Part shown: positions 22,708 through 31,059 of the stretch, in pieces | How the letters are laid out: each line of letters opens with the position of its first letter | How positions within the stretch are numbered: the first letter of the stretch is position 1 | NCBI RefSeq assembly: GCF_009760925.1 | Contig: NZ_VRLV01000019.1 | Location: 176,105 to 240,104, forward strand | Direction: 5' to 3' | Length of the DNA: 64,000 nt | Origin: Nonomuraea typhae | Lineage (GTDB): Bacteria > Actinomycetota > Actinomycetes > Streptosporangiales > Streptosporangiaceae | Made by a program: the position numbers and the translations under genes | Notes under the pieces: generated by a model | Seen by the model: the letters and a program-made list of their open reading frames with translations, nothing else | Told to the model about the DNA's origin: nothing | Database searches by the model: none

Positions 22708-23979
22708 ATGACGGTCGACGAGCGGTTTGCCGAGAAGCGGCAGGGCGAGGACGACGAGCTGGTGCAGGGCGTCCGGAACGAGATCGTCACCGGGCCGGTG
22801 ACCGACTGGGCGACCGACTTCTCCCACACCGAGGGGGAGTGGGCGGCCGATCCCTACCCGATTCAGGATGATCTGCGGCAGCGGTGTCCCATCGCGCGGA
22901 CCGAGCGGTTCGGGGGTGGGTGGCTGCCGACGCGGTACGACGACGTGGCGGCTATCGCCTACGACACCGAGCGGTTCTCCTCGCGGTCGATCATCATGAG
23001 CAATTTCCGGCCGCCCAAGGAGATCGCGCCCGTGGGCGGGGTGCCGCCCATTTCGTCGGATCCGCCGTTTCACCACGACGCTCGCAAGCTGCTGCTTCCC
23101 GCCTTCACCAAGACCGAGGTGGGCAAGCGGGAGGCGGCGACCCGGGCGTACTGTCACTCGCTCATCGACGCGTTCGGGGAGCGGGAGGTGGTGGATGCGG
23201 CACGCGACTACGCCCAGCACATTCCGGTGCGGGTGATCGCGGACATGCTGGGCTTCCCGCCCGAGGACGGGCAGCACTTCCGCGAGTTCATCGAGAACGC
23301 GCTCGAAGGCGTCAACCGGCCGCCCGAGGAGCGCGTGGCGGGCATGGGGAAGCTGTTCGAGTACCTGCTCGTCCAGATTCGCGATCACATCGACCGGCCG
23401 CGGGACGATCTCACGAGTTTCCTCATCGACGCCGAGCTGTACGGGCAGAAGCTCACCGCCGACCACGTCGCCGGCACGATGGCGCTGCTGCTCATCGCCG
23501 GCATCGACACCACGTGGAGCGCGATCGGCGCGTCCCTGTGGCACCTGGCCAGGACGCCGGCCGACCGCGAGCGCCTGGTCGCCGAGCCGGGGCTGCTGCC
23601 GACGGCGATGGAGGAGTTCCTGCGCGCCTACGCGCCGGTGACCATGGCCCGCCTGGTCAAGGAGGACATGAGCTGGCACGGCGTCGAGATGAAGGCCGAG
23701 GACTGGGTGCTGCTGTCGTTCCCGGCCGCCAACCGTGACCCCGCGCAGTTCGAGCGGGCCGGCGAGGTCGTGATCGATCGCGAGGTCAACCGGCACGCGG
23801 CGTTCGGGCTGGGCATCCACCGGTGCGTCGGCTCGCATCTGGCGCGCATGGAGCTGCGGGTGGCGCTCGAGGTGTGGCTGGAGCGGGTCCCGGACTTTTC
23901 CCTCGCCGATCCGGAGGCCGTCACCTGGGCCACCGGTCAGGTCCGGGGGCCCAGGACGCTGCCCATCAGGCGCCTCTAG
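22708..23979 (+). CDS. Cytochrome P450
   Basis: This 423-residue soluble P450 monooxygenase has the I-helix oxygen-binding AGIDTTW, the K-helix ExxR (EEFLR) and the haem-binding loop AFGLGIHRCVGSHLAR with the cysteine ligand. Substrate is unknown; the P450–ferredoxin pairing fits catabolic or tailoring hydroxylation. AGGAGG (22695–22700) places the start at ATG 22708 rather than GTG 22702. The stop overlaps the convergent aldolase gene through CTAG. Confidence 0.95.
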   Translation: MTVDERFAEKRQGEDDELVQGVRNEIVTGPVTDWATDFSHTEGEWAADPYPIQDDLRQRCPIARTERFGGGWLPTRYDDVAAIAYDTERFSSRSIIMSNFRPPKEIAPVGGVPPISSDPPFHHDARKLLLPAFTKTEVGKREAATRAYCHSLIDAFGEREVVDAARDYAQHIPVRVIADMLGFPPEDGQHFREFIENALEGVNRPPEERVAGMGKLFEYLLVQIRDHIDRPRDDLTSFLIDAELYGQKLTADHVAGTMALLLIAGIDTTWSAIGASLWHLARTPADRERLVAEPGLLPTAMEEFLRAYAPVTMARLVKEDMSWHGVEMKAEDWVLLSFPAANRDPAQFERAGEVVIDREVNRHAAFGLGIHRCVGSHLARMELRVALEVWLERVPDFSLADPEAVTWATGQVRGPRTLPIRRL

Positions 23980-24758
23980 TCGAACATGTCGGTCTCGGTG
24001 CGGGTGATCTGGTCGTAGAGGGGCTGGAAGTTGATCCAGCCCACCAGGTCGTTGCCGATCTGGCCGTGGGTGAGCTTGGCCTGGTCGTGGTCGATGAGCA
24101 CGGTCGGGCCCGCCGCCTTGGCCAGGAGCTGGGCCTGGCACGAGCGTTCCATCGTGATGAACCACCAGGCGGCGGCGTCCACGGAGTCGCCCACGGTCAG
24201 CAGGCCGTGGTTGCGCAGGATGACCGCCTTGTGGGAGCCGAGGGCGGTGGCGATGCGCCGGCCTTCCTCGGTCTCCACGACGACGCCGGTGTAGTCGTCG
24301 AACAGGGCGTGGTCCTCGTAGAAGGCGCAGGCGTCCTGGGTCAACGGCTCCAGCAGGGCGCCGAGGGACGACAGCGCCTTGCCGTACACGGAATGGGAGT
24401 GCGCGGCGGCCACGGCGTCGGGGCGGGCCTGGTGGACCATCGAGTGGATGGCGAAGGCGGCCTGGTTGACGTGGTACTTGCCGTGGACGACCTGGCCCTC
24501 GTGGTTGACCAGGATGAGGTCGCTGACCTTGATGTGCTTGAAGCTCATGCCGAACGGGTTGACCCAGAAGTGGTCGGGGTGCTCGGGGTCGCGGGCGGTG
24601 ATGTGCCCGGCCACGCCCTCCTCGAAGCCGAAGCGGCCGAACAGGCGCAGCGCGGCGACCAGGCGTTCCTGGCGGTGGCGGCGCTCGTCGGCCACGTCGT
24701 CGAACTTCTGCGGGAGCCTGAAGATCAGCTGGTCGGTCGGGATCGGCGTAAGGTTCAC
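23976..24758 (-). CDS. Class II aldolase/adducin-family protein
   Basis: This 260-residue protein has the zinc-binding histidines of class II aldolases (AAAHSHSVYGKAL and ILRNHGLLTVG) and the GVAGHITARDPEHPDHFWVN N-terminal motif. Members cleave or epimerise sugar phosphates, or act on other hydroxy-acids; the substrate here is unknown. Its GTG start overlaps the stop of the upstream oxidase (GTGA), so the two enzymes are coupled and may act on related alpha-hydroxy compounds. Confidence 0.88.
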   Translation of the reverse strand: MNLTPIPTDQLIFRLPQKFDDVADERRHRQERLVAALRLFGRFGFEEGVAGHITARDPEHPDHFWVNPFGMSFKHIKVSDLILVNHEGQVVHGKYHVNQAAFAIHSMVHQARPDAVAAAHSHSVYGKALSSLGALLEPLTQDACAFYEDHALFDDYTGVVVETEEGRRIATALGSHKAVILRNHGLLTVGDSVDAAAWWFITMERSCQAQLLAKAAGPTVLIDHDQAKLTHGQIGNDLVGWINFQPLYDQITRTETDMFD

Positions 24759-25903
24759 GGTGCCTCCAGCACTGATGGGTCGAGGTCGGCCGGCGAGCTG
24801 AAGCCCGCCAGGCCCAGGGTCAGGTCGAGGTCGGCGAGGAGCGAGCGCACGACGTGCCGCACGCCGTCCTCGCCGCCGAGGGCGAGCCCCCAGATGTACG
24901 GCCGGCCGAGGAGTACGGCACGCGCCCCCAGAGCCAGGGCCTTGACGATGTCGGCGCCGGTACGGATGCCCGAGTCGAACAGCACGGGCAACCCGACGGC
25001 GGCGACCACGCCGGGCAGGGCGTCCAGGGCGGCGACGGCGCCGTCCACCTGGCGGCCGCCGTGGTTGGAGACCACGATGCCGTCCATGCCGGCGTCGGCG
25101 GCGCGGCGGGCGTCGTCGGGGTGCAGGATGCCCTTCAGGACGATCGGTCCGTCCCAGTTCTCGCGCAGCAGCGGGAGCTGTTCCCAGGTGTGGGCGCGGC
25201 CGTTGAACATGGGCGCCCAGGCCATGATCGCGGCGTCGAGGTCTTCCTCGACCGGGCGGGCCAGGCGGGCGCGGAAGACCGGGTCCGACAGCGGGATGGC
25301 CAGGCCGGTGCCGCGCAGGAACGGCAGGTAGGCGCGGTCGAGGTCGTTGGGGCGCCAGGCGAGCGTCCAGGTGTCGAGCGTGACGACGAGCGTGTCGTAG
25401 CCGTTCTTGCGGGCGCGCTCCAGCAGGCTGAGCGTGACCTCGTCGTCGTGCGGCCAGTAGAGCTGGTACCAGCGCGGGCCGGACGCCGACGAAGCCACCT
25501 CCTCCAGCGTGTGGGAGGCGGCGGTGCTCAGGATCGCCGGCAGGCCGAGCGCGGCGGCGGCGCGGGCGGTGGCGAGTTCGCCGTGCGGGTGCACAATCGA
25601 CTGCACGCCGATCGGGGCCAGGGCCAGCGGCGCCGGGTAGGTGTGGCCGAACAACTCGGTGGTGAGGTCCCGTTCGGTGGTCTCGCGCAGCATGCGCGGC
25701 ACGATCCGGCGGCGGGCGAACGCGGCCAGGTTGGCCCGGTCGGTCTCGCCGCTGCCGGCCGAGCCCGCCACGTACCAGTAGGGGCCCGCGTCCAGCAGGT
25801 CGCGGGCGGCTTCCTGGAGCCTGGCCGGGTCCACCGAGTACGGCGGGAGCGTGCCGGTCAGGCCGTTGAGGTAGATCTCGAGCTGGAAATCGGAGTAGGC
25901 CAC
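24755..25903 (-). CDS. FMN-dependent alpha-hydroxy-acid oxidase/dehydrogenase (lactate 2-monooxygenase-like)
   Basis: The 382-residue TIM-barrel flavoprotein shows ALAPIGVQSIVHPHGELATA, PRWYQLYWPHD and VVTLDT, and the active-site SNHGGRQVDG with the catalytic His and Arg. LFDSGIRTGADIVKALALGA binds the FMN phosphate. It oxidises L-lactate or a related 2-hydroxy acid; which one cannot be read. GTG 25903 is chosen because YSDFQLEIYLNG is the usual N-terminus, though the ribosome-binding site is weak. It is divergent from a PucR regulator, with a palindrome between them. Confidence 0.9.
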   Translation of the reverse strand: MAYSDFQLEIYLNGLTGTLPPYSVDPARLQEAARDLLDAGPYWYVAGSAGSGETDRANLAAFARRRIVPRMLRETTERDLTTELFGHTYPAPLALAPIGVQSIVHPHGELATARAAAALGLPAILSTAASHTLEEVASSASGPRWYQLYWPHDDEVTLSLLERARKNGYDTLVVTLDTWTLAWRPNDLDRAYLPFLRGTGLAIPLSDPVFRARLARPVEEDLDAAIMAWAPMFNGRAHTWEQLPLLRENWDGPIVLKGILHPDDARRAADAGMDGIVVSNHGGRQVDGAVAALDALPGVVAAVGLPVLFDSGIRTGADIVKALALGARAVLLGRPYIWGLALGGEDGVRHVVRSLLADLDLTLGLAGFSSPADLDPSVLEAP

Positions 25904-25969
25904 CTGGCCAGGGTGTCTCGCGCAGTGCGCGGGTGACAACGTTCGGCGGTCGCGAATCGGGTTCTGCTC

Positions 25970-25987
25970 ATTGTGTGGTGGCACAAT
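25970..25987. promoter_or_regulatory. Candidate operator ATTGTG-N6-CACAAT
   Basis: A perfect 6-bp inverted repeat (25970–25975 and 25982–25987) lies in the divergent spacer between the hydroxy-acid oxidase and the PucR regulator, 8 bp before the regulator start. Its position suits control by the adjacent regulator; this is inference. Confidence 0.5.
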
Positions 25988-25994
25988 CAGGACT

Positions 25995-27062
25995 GTGGAT
26001 CCCAGGTTCGCGGCGCTGAGCGCCCGGCTGCTGGGCCGGGTGGACGAGCTGGCCGTGGAGCTGGCCCGCCGGGTGCGTGCGGCCGAGGCGGAGCTGGCCG
26101 TGGTGCCGCCGGACGACATCACGGCCGTCTGCGCCGAGCAGCTCACGCTCTCGCTCGGCCACCTGTCCGGCCGGGCGGAGATCTCGACCGCCTCCACCGC
26201 GGCCAACGCCAGGCGGCGGGCCGAGAGGGGCGTGCCGTTGGCCGCGCTGCTGCACAGCTACCGGGTCGGCCTGCAGTTCATGTGGGAGAGCTTCGTCGCC
26301 GAGGCCGGCAGCGACGAGCACCCGATCCTCATCGACAGCGCCACCGAGATGTGGCTGGGCCTCGACCTGATGTCGGAGGCCATCCGCGGCGCCTACCGCG
26401 AGGTCGAGGCCGAGCGCGGGCGCGATCGGGAGCTGGCGTTCGACGCGCTGCTGGGCACCGACCCGGTCCGGATCCGGCAGAGCGCCGACGCCCTCGGCCT
26501 GCCGCACCGGGGACGGTTCCACGTGATCGCCGCCGGGCCCGACGCCGAACTGCCGCCGGGCGCCGTCTGGCGGCACCTGCCCACGCAGCGGCTGGCCGTA
26601 CTGTCGCTGCCCGGGAACGCGGCGTTTCCCGGGCTGCGCGGCGGGCGCTACGGCGTCAGCCCCGCCTACGAGCAGATCTCGCAGACGGCCGCGGCGCTCC
26701 GGCTGGCCAGGCTGGCGCTGGCGGCGGCGCCGGAGGGCGAGGGCGTCTCCCACTACGGGGAGCGGCCGGTCGCGACCTTGATCGCCAGCAGTCTGGAAAC
26801 CGCCGACGACCTGGCCCTGAGGGTGCTGGGCAGGTTGCTGGAGCTGCCCGCCGGCGACCGGGACGCGTTGCTGGCCACCGCGCACGCCTGGTTCGCGGCG
26901 GGCGGCTCGACGGCCAGGACCGCCGAGGCGCTGTTCTGTCACCGCAACACGGTGCGCTACCGGCTGGGCAGGGTGAAGGAGCTCACGGGCCGCTCGGTCG
27001 ATCATCCGCGTGAGGCGGCCGAGCTCTTCCTGGCGCTGGAGACCCACTACTTCCGCAGGTAG
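25995..27062 (+). CDS. PucR-family transcriptional regulator
   Basis: The 355-residue protein ends with the PucR C-terminal HTH (ARTAEALFCHRNTVRYRLGRV), and its N-terminal two thirds are helical, like the GGDEF-related PucR sensor region. GTG 25995 (VDPRFAALSARLL) is preferred to GTG 25971, which would sit inside the palindrome. It probably regulates the divergent alpha-hydroxy-acid oxidase/aldolase pair. Its 3' end overlaps the convergent esterase gene by 16 bp. Confidence 0.88.
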   Translation: MDPRFAALSARLLGRVDELAVELARRVRAAEAELAVVPPDDITAVCAEQLTLSLGHLSGRAEISTASTAANARRRAERGVPLAALLHSYRVGLQFMWESFVAEAGSDEHPILIDSATEMWLGLDLMSEAIRGAYREVEAERGRDRELAFDALLGTDPVRIRQSADALGLPHRGRFHVIAAGPDAELPPGAVWRHLPTQRLAVLSLPGNAAFPGLRGGRYGVSPAYEQISQTAAALRLARLALAAAPEGEGVSHYGERPVATLIASSLETADDLALRVLGRLLELPAGDRDALLATAHAWFAAGGSTARTAEALFCHRNTVRYRLGRVKELTGRSVDHPREAAELFLALETHYFRR

Positions 27063-28270
27063 GCGGCGAAGACCTCGGCGACCTCGGCGGGCGTGTGGGC
27101 CAGCGCGGCCTCGTCGGGGTGGGCGGCGGTCACGCGGGGGATGTGGACGAGGATGTCGAAGGCGGCCAGCGGCTCGACCTCGGTGTACCCGGCGCCGATC
27201 CGGTGCTGGGTGGCTGCCTGGACGGCCTTGGCGTCGGCCGCGGACAGGCGGCGCAGGTCGATCGCGAAGGGGCCGTCGTGCGTGGCGGCCATGAGGCCGT
27301 CGAGGCTGCCGGGGTCGGGCGCCTCGAGGTCGGTGAACAGTTCGCCGGTGTAGAAGCCGGGGCTGTTGTTGAGCGTCTGGCCGGGGCCCGAGGTGGTGGC
27401 GATGACCACGTAGTCGTCACGCAGGCGCTCGGCCAGGTGCATGCCCATCGGGGTCGAGACCGGCAGGCCGGGCATGATGATGGGGGTGCGCTGCACGTGC
27501 ATGTTGTGTGCCCCGATCACCAGGCGCTGCTCGCGGCGCAGGATCCACTCGATCGTGTCGGCGATCCCGGCGTCGCGGATGCTGAGGTGCTGCGTGCCGC
27601 CGCCGGCCATCTCGCGGATCGTCGCGTCCAGGGTGACGGTCAGGCCGAGGGTGTGCAGGGTGCGGGAGTAGGCGTCGGCGCCGGTCCGCTCGATGTAGTC
27701 GAGGCGGCGGGCGCGCAGCCGGGCGGTGAGGTCGGCCAGCCCCGCGGTCAGCGCGTCCTTCTGCGCGGGCTCGAGCCCGGTGTAGGCGGCCAGGGCCTGC
27801 GGGGCGGAGAACGGCGAGGCCGCCCCGAACGAGGCGGCCGCACGCAGGCCGGGTGCGACGGTGTAGTCGGGGTCGGCCTCGGCCAGGTAGGCGGTCACGG
27901 CGTCGAGGCCGGGCATCAGGGAGCAGTTGGACCCGGGCAGGTCGATGCCGTAGAAGCGGGTGCCGTTGGCGCGCATCCAGTCGAGCTGGTCACGCATCTC
28001 CGTCCACACGCCCATGAGCGAGGTGATGCCCTGTGCGGCGGGGCCGTCGCCGCCGGCCAGCCGGTCGTGGGTCGTCCAGCCCTCCGGGAAGCCCGACTCC
28101 ATGGCGTAGGCGTCGATGCCCAGGTGGCGCAGGAGGTTGAGCCGCAGCTCGTAGAACTCGTGGTTGAAGTGCGAGCTCTCTCCGATCGCGACCACCCGGG
28201 CATCGCCGACCGCGTCGCCGAGCCAGCCGAGGTCGTCGAGGGGCAGGACGGCGTCGCTATTCAGTCTCAT
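27047..28270 (-). CDS. Erythromycin esterase-family protein
   Basis: This 407-residue member of the Ere/succinoglycan-biosynthesis esterase family carries the N-terminal active-site motif GESSHFNHEFYELR, AMESGFPEGW and VIGAHNMHVQR. Characterised Ere enzymes hydrolyse the macrolactone ring of erythromycin; many relatives have unknown substrates, so macrolide resistance is only possible. The ATG at 28270 has no clear Shine-Dalgarno and is preceded at once by an inverted repeat (28268–28293). The cyclophilin gene lies 30 bp upstream on the same strand. Confidence 0.85.
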   Translation of the reverse strand: MRLNSDAVLPLDDLGWLGDAVGDARVVAIGESSHFNHEFYELRLNLLRHLGIDAYAMESGFPEGWTTHDRLAGGDGPAAQGITSLMGVWTEMRDQLDWMRANGTRFYGIDLPGSNCSLMPGLDAVTAYLAEADPDYTVAPGLRAAASFGAASPFSAPQALAAYTGLEPAQKDALTAGLADLTARLRARRLDYIERTGADAYSRTLHTLGLTVTLDATIREMAGGGTQHLSIRDAGIADTIEWILRREQRLVIGAHNMHVQRTPIIMPGLPVSTPMGMHLAERLRDDYVVIATTSGPGQTLNNSPGFYTGELFTDLEAPDPGSLDGLMAATHDGPFAIDLRRLSAADAKAVQAATQHRIGAGYTEVEPLAAFDILVHIPRVTAAHPDEAALAHTPAEVAEVFAAYLRK

Positions 28271-28293
28271 ATCTGGGAACAGTACCAGATGTG
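28268..28293 (-). promoter_or_regulatory. Inverted repeat at the esterase start codon
   Basis: CATATCTGG (28268–28276) and CCAGATGTG (28285–28293) form an 8-of-9 dyad with an 8-nt spacer. The left arm includes the complement of the ATG. In RNA it could hide the start; in DNA it could be an operator. Confidence 0.4.
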
Positions 28294-28300
28294 GAAACGG

Positions 28301-29023
28301 TTAGTGGATCCTGGCCTTCCTGATGTCGGCGGGCAGCACCGGCTTGCCGTCCACCGGCGGCGTCGGGCCGCCGGGCGTGGGCTGGATGCCGCCGGCCGCG
28401 ATCCGGTCCAGCGCCTCCAGGCCGCCGGCGTCGACGGTGCCGAAGACCGTGTAGTTGGGCAGCAGCCCGGAGTCGCCGATGACCAGGAAGAACTGGCTGC
28501 CGTTGGTGCTGGGCCCGGCGTTGGCCATGGCCAGCAGGCCGCGGCCGTACGTCTTGCGCGCGCCCGTCGGATCGCCCGGCCACGGCGGCAGGTCGGTGGG
28601 CAGTTCGTCCTTGTACTTGTAGCCGGGCCCGCCCTCGCCGGTGAAGCTCGGGTCGCCGCACTGCAGCACCTTCAGCCGGTCGTAGGCGGTCAGCCGGTGG
28701 CAGGAGGTCCGGTCGTAGAAGCGGTGCCGGACGAGGTGGACGAAGCTCTGCACGGTGCAGGGCGCCTTGACCGGGTCGAGGGTGAGGCGGATGTCGCCGT
28801 GGTTGGTCTTCAGCAGCGCCGAGACCGGCCGGGTGGGGGTGCGGCGCGGGTCCGGCGGCAGGTGGACCTTGCGGGCGGGCGGTTCGTCGGGCGTCTCGGT
28901 ATAGGCGCAGGGGCCCTTGGTAGTGCGTGGCGGCCGGTTCTCGGCCGCGGCCGCCGGGGTGACGGCGAGCGCGAGCAGGGAACCCGTCGCCGCTGCGGTT
29001 AAGGCGAGTCGGATCAGCGACAT
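28301..29023 (-). CDS. Secreted cyclophilin-type peptidyl-prolyl isomerase
   Basis: This 240-residue protein starts with a signal peptide (LIRLALTAAATGSLLALAV, cleavage near AAAAE) and carries a cyclophilin domain: VKAPCTVQSFVHL, FYDRTSCHRL, QCGDP, GPSTNGSQFFLV and LPNYTVFG. It catalyses proline isomerisation in exported proteins. Four cysteines suggest disulfides. GGAGG 8 bp before ATG 29023 supports the start. It is the first gene of a probable two-gene unit with the esterase. Confidence 0.93.
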   Translation of the reverse strand: MSLIRLALTAAATGSLLALAVTPAAAAENRPPRTTKGPCAYTETPDEPPARKVHLPPDPRRTPTRPVSALLKTNHGDIRLTLDPVKAPCTVQSFVHLVRHRFYDRTSCHRLTAYDRLKVLQCGDPSFTGEGGPGYKYKDELPTDLPPWPGDPTGARKTYGRGLLAMANAGPSTNGSQFFLVIGDSGLLPNYTVFGTVDAGGLEALDRIAAGGIQPTPGGPTPPVDGKPVLPADIRKARIH

Positions 29024-29104
29024 CTGTCCTCCACAGGGGTTGTCAACGGATCAACATTAGGCCGGTCACGGCTTCTAGGGTTTGCAGAAAAAAGGAGAAA
29101 TCAC

Positions 29105-29500
29105 ATGTCTTACACCCGTGACCCGCGCGTCGACGCCTACATCGACGCCCTGCCCGCGTGGCAGCAGGCCATCTGCCAGGAGGTACGGGATCTGGTCCAC
29201 GAGGCCGATCCCGAACTGGCCGAGACGATCAAGCGGACGGTCCAGCCGTACTTCGTGCTCCAGGGCAATGTGTGCGCGCTGCTGGCGGCGAAGAACCACG
29301 TCAACGTCTTCCTGTACGACGGCGCGATCGTGCCCGACCCGGAGGGCATCATCACCGGCGGCCACGACAACAAGACGGCCAGGATGATCTCCGTCCGGCA
29401 GGGCGAGGAGATCAACAAGCCCGCGTTGCTGACGATGTTCCGGCAGATCATCGCCAACAACCGGGCGGGAGGGTGGCGGAAGATCAAAGCCCGGGGGTGA
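29105..29500 (+). CDS. DUF1801 (YdhG-like) protein
   Basis: This 131-residue DUF1801 domain protein has the family's opening pattern (DPRVDAYIDALPAWQQAICQ) and central VNVFLYDG. Its function is unknown. AAAGGAGA at 29091–29098 precedes ATG 29105. It is divergent from the cyclophilin gene. Confidence 0.85.
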   Translation: MSYTRDPRVDAYIDALPAWQQAICQEVRDLVHEADPELAETIKRTVQPYFVLQGNVCALLAAKNHVNVFLYDGAIVPDPEGIITGGHDNKTARMISVRQGEEINKPALLTMFRQIIANNRAGGWRKIKARG

Positions 29501-29549
29501 CGGCGCGTCGGGCCGCCCGTAGCCGGGACGGGGGTTAGCCTGCCGAACG

Positions 29550-30185
29550 ATGAAGCGCGCCGCCGCCTGGCTGTATCCGGACGCGGGCGGGGAGCCCGGG
29601 GTGCTGCCCGCGGCGCTGGTCGTGCTCACCGTGGTCAGCGGGATCGTGGACGCGGTCAGTTTCCTGGCCCTGGGCAACGTGTTCGTGGCCAACATGACGG
29701 GCAACGTGGTCTTCGTCGGGTTCGCCGTGGCGGGCGCGCAGCGGCTGAGCCTGTGGGCCTCCGCGGCGGCCATCGTCTCGTTCGCGCTCGGCGCCTGGCT
29801 GACCGGGCGGGTGCGGGTGCCGTTCGCGGCGGTGACGGGGGCGCACGCGGCGATGGTGGTCCCGGCCGTCGTGCTGCTGGCGGCTTACGGGCCGTCCGTC
29901 GTGGTGATCATGGTGCTGGCGTTCGGGATGGGGATGCAGAACGCCTCGGTACGGCGGGCCGGCGTCCCCGACATGACCACGACCGTGCTGACCACCGCGC
30001 TGACCGGCCTGGCCGCCGACTCTCCCGGCACCGCCAACCGGCGGCGCGTCGTCTCGATCGCCGCCCTGTTCACCGGAGCTCTGGCAGGCGGCGCGCTGTA
30101 TCTGGGCAGCGGCCCCGTCGCCGCCCTGTCGGCGGCCGCCGTCCTCCTGGTCACGGTCACGGTGGTGCTGGTCAGGGAGGGCTAG
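29550..30185 (+). CDS. DUF1275 (YoaK-like) membrane protein
   Basis: This 211-residue integral membrane protein has about six hydrophobic segments and the family motif VDAVSFLALGNVFVANMTGN near residues 34–53. FGMGMQNASVRR is also typical. Transported substrate and function are unknown. No strong ribosome-binding site is visible. It is convergent with the methyltransferase gene with a 4-bp CTAG overlap. Confidence 0.88.
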   Translation: MKRAAAWLYPDAGGEPGVLPAALVVLTVVSGIVDAVSFLALGNVFVANMTGNVVFVGFAVAGAQRLSLWASAAAIVSFALGAWLTGRVRVPFAAVTGAHAAMVVPAVVLLAAYGPSVVVIMVLAFGMGMQNASVRRAGVPDMTTTVLTTALTGLAADSPGTANRRRVVSIAALFTGALAGGALYLGSGPVAALSAAAVLLVTVTVVLVREG

Positions 30186-30991
30186 AGCACCTCGGCGACC
30201 CCGCCGAGGAGGCCGGGTTTGCCGAAGTCCGGCTTGACCTCGTCCCACTCGGGCCGCCAGGCGTCCACGGGCACGATGCCGGGCGCCATCAGTTTCAGGC
30301 CGTCGAAATAGGTGACCAGAACGTCGGGAGTGCGCGGGACGACGGACCCGGCCGAGGCCCGGCTGTAGACCTCCTGACCGGCACGGATGGTCTCGTCGCT
30401 CAGGTCGCCGGCGTACCCGTGGGAGACGGCCAGATAGCTGCCGGGCGCCAGCGCCGAGCGGAGCGTGGTGACGATCTTCAGGGCCTCGGCGTCGTCGGGC
30501 ACGAAGTGAAGGATGGCGAACAGCAGGATCGCCACCGGCCGGCCGAAGTCGAGATGCTTCCTGATCTCGGGATGGTCGATGATCGAACTGGGCCGGAGCA
30601 GGTCGGCGTCGACCACGATGGTCTGCGCGTTGTCGGCCAGCAGGGCTCGGGCGTGCGTGAGCACGATGGGGTCGTTGTCCACGTAGGCGATGCGGCACTC
30701 GGGTGCGCGGGTGAGGGCGACCTCGTGCACGTTCTGCTGGGTCGGCAGGCCGGTGCCGATGTCCACGAACTGCCTGACGCCGTTCTCGACCAGGCTGCGG
30801 ACCACCCGGATGAGGAAGTCGCGGTTGTCGCGGGCGATCTGCTTGACCTCGGGGACCAGCCGCCAGATCTTCTCGGCGGCTTCACGGTCGGAGGCGAAGT
30901 TGTCCTTGCCGCCGAGATAGTAGTCGTACATCCGCGCCACGCTGGGCGTGGACGGATCGATGCCGATCGGGACGCGCTCGCCATCCGACAT
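30182..30991 (-). CDS. SAM-dependent methyltransferase of the PF04672 family
   Basis: The 269-residue protein starts with the family signature (STPSVARMYDYYLGGKDNFA) and has a Rossmann SAM-binding core (FVDIGTGLPT, IAYVDNDPIVL, VDADLLRP). This family is strongly expanded in filamentous actinobacteria and mostly uncharacterised. ATG 30991 lacks a Shine-Dalgarno and could be leaderless. It is divergent from the FAD oxidase, whose start carries a large dyad. Confidence 0.93.
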   Translation of the reverse strand: MSDGERVPIGIDPSTPSVARMYDYYLGGKDNFASDREAAEKIWRLVPEVKQIARDNRDFLIRVVRSLVENGVRQFVDIGTGLPTQQNVHEVALTRAPECRIAYVDNDPIVLTHARALLADNAQTIVVDADLLRPSSIIDHPEIRKHLDFGRPVAILLFAILHFVPDDAEALKIVTTLRSALAPGSYLAVSHGYAGDLSDETIRAGQEVYSRASAGSVVPRTPDVLVTYFDGLKLMAPGIVPVDAWRPEWDEVKPDFGKPGLLGGVAEVL

Positions 30992-31032
30992 GGTTAAAGC
31001 TTAGGTCAAGTGCGGTCACATTTTCTCGACCG

Positions 31033-31059
31033 TCTTCGTCATAGTGCACATGACGAAGA
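31033..31059. promoter_or_regulatory. Perfect 10-bp dyad over the FAD-oxidase start codon
   Basis: TCTTCGTCAT (31033–31042) and ATGACGAAGA (31050–31059) are exact reverse complements with a 7-nt spacer that contains GTGCAC. The right arm begins with the start ATG. It is a candidate operator or a start-masking hairpin. Confidence 0.6.

Noticed and set aside
27047..28270. Calling the esterase-like gene a proven macrolide-resistance gene
   Set aside because: The family includes many enzymes of unknown substrate; sequence alone does not establish macrolide hydrolysis.
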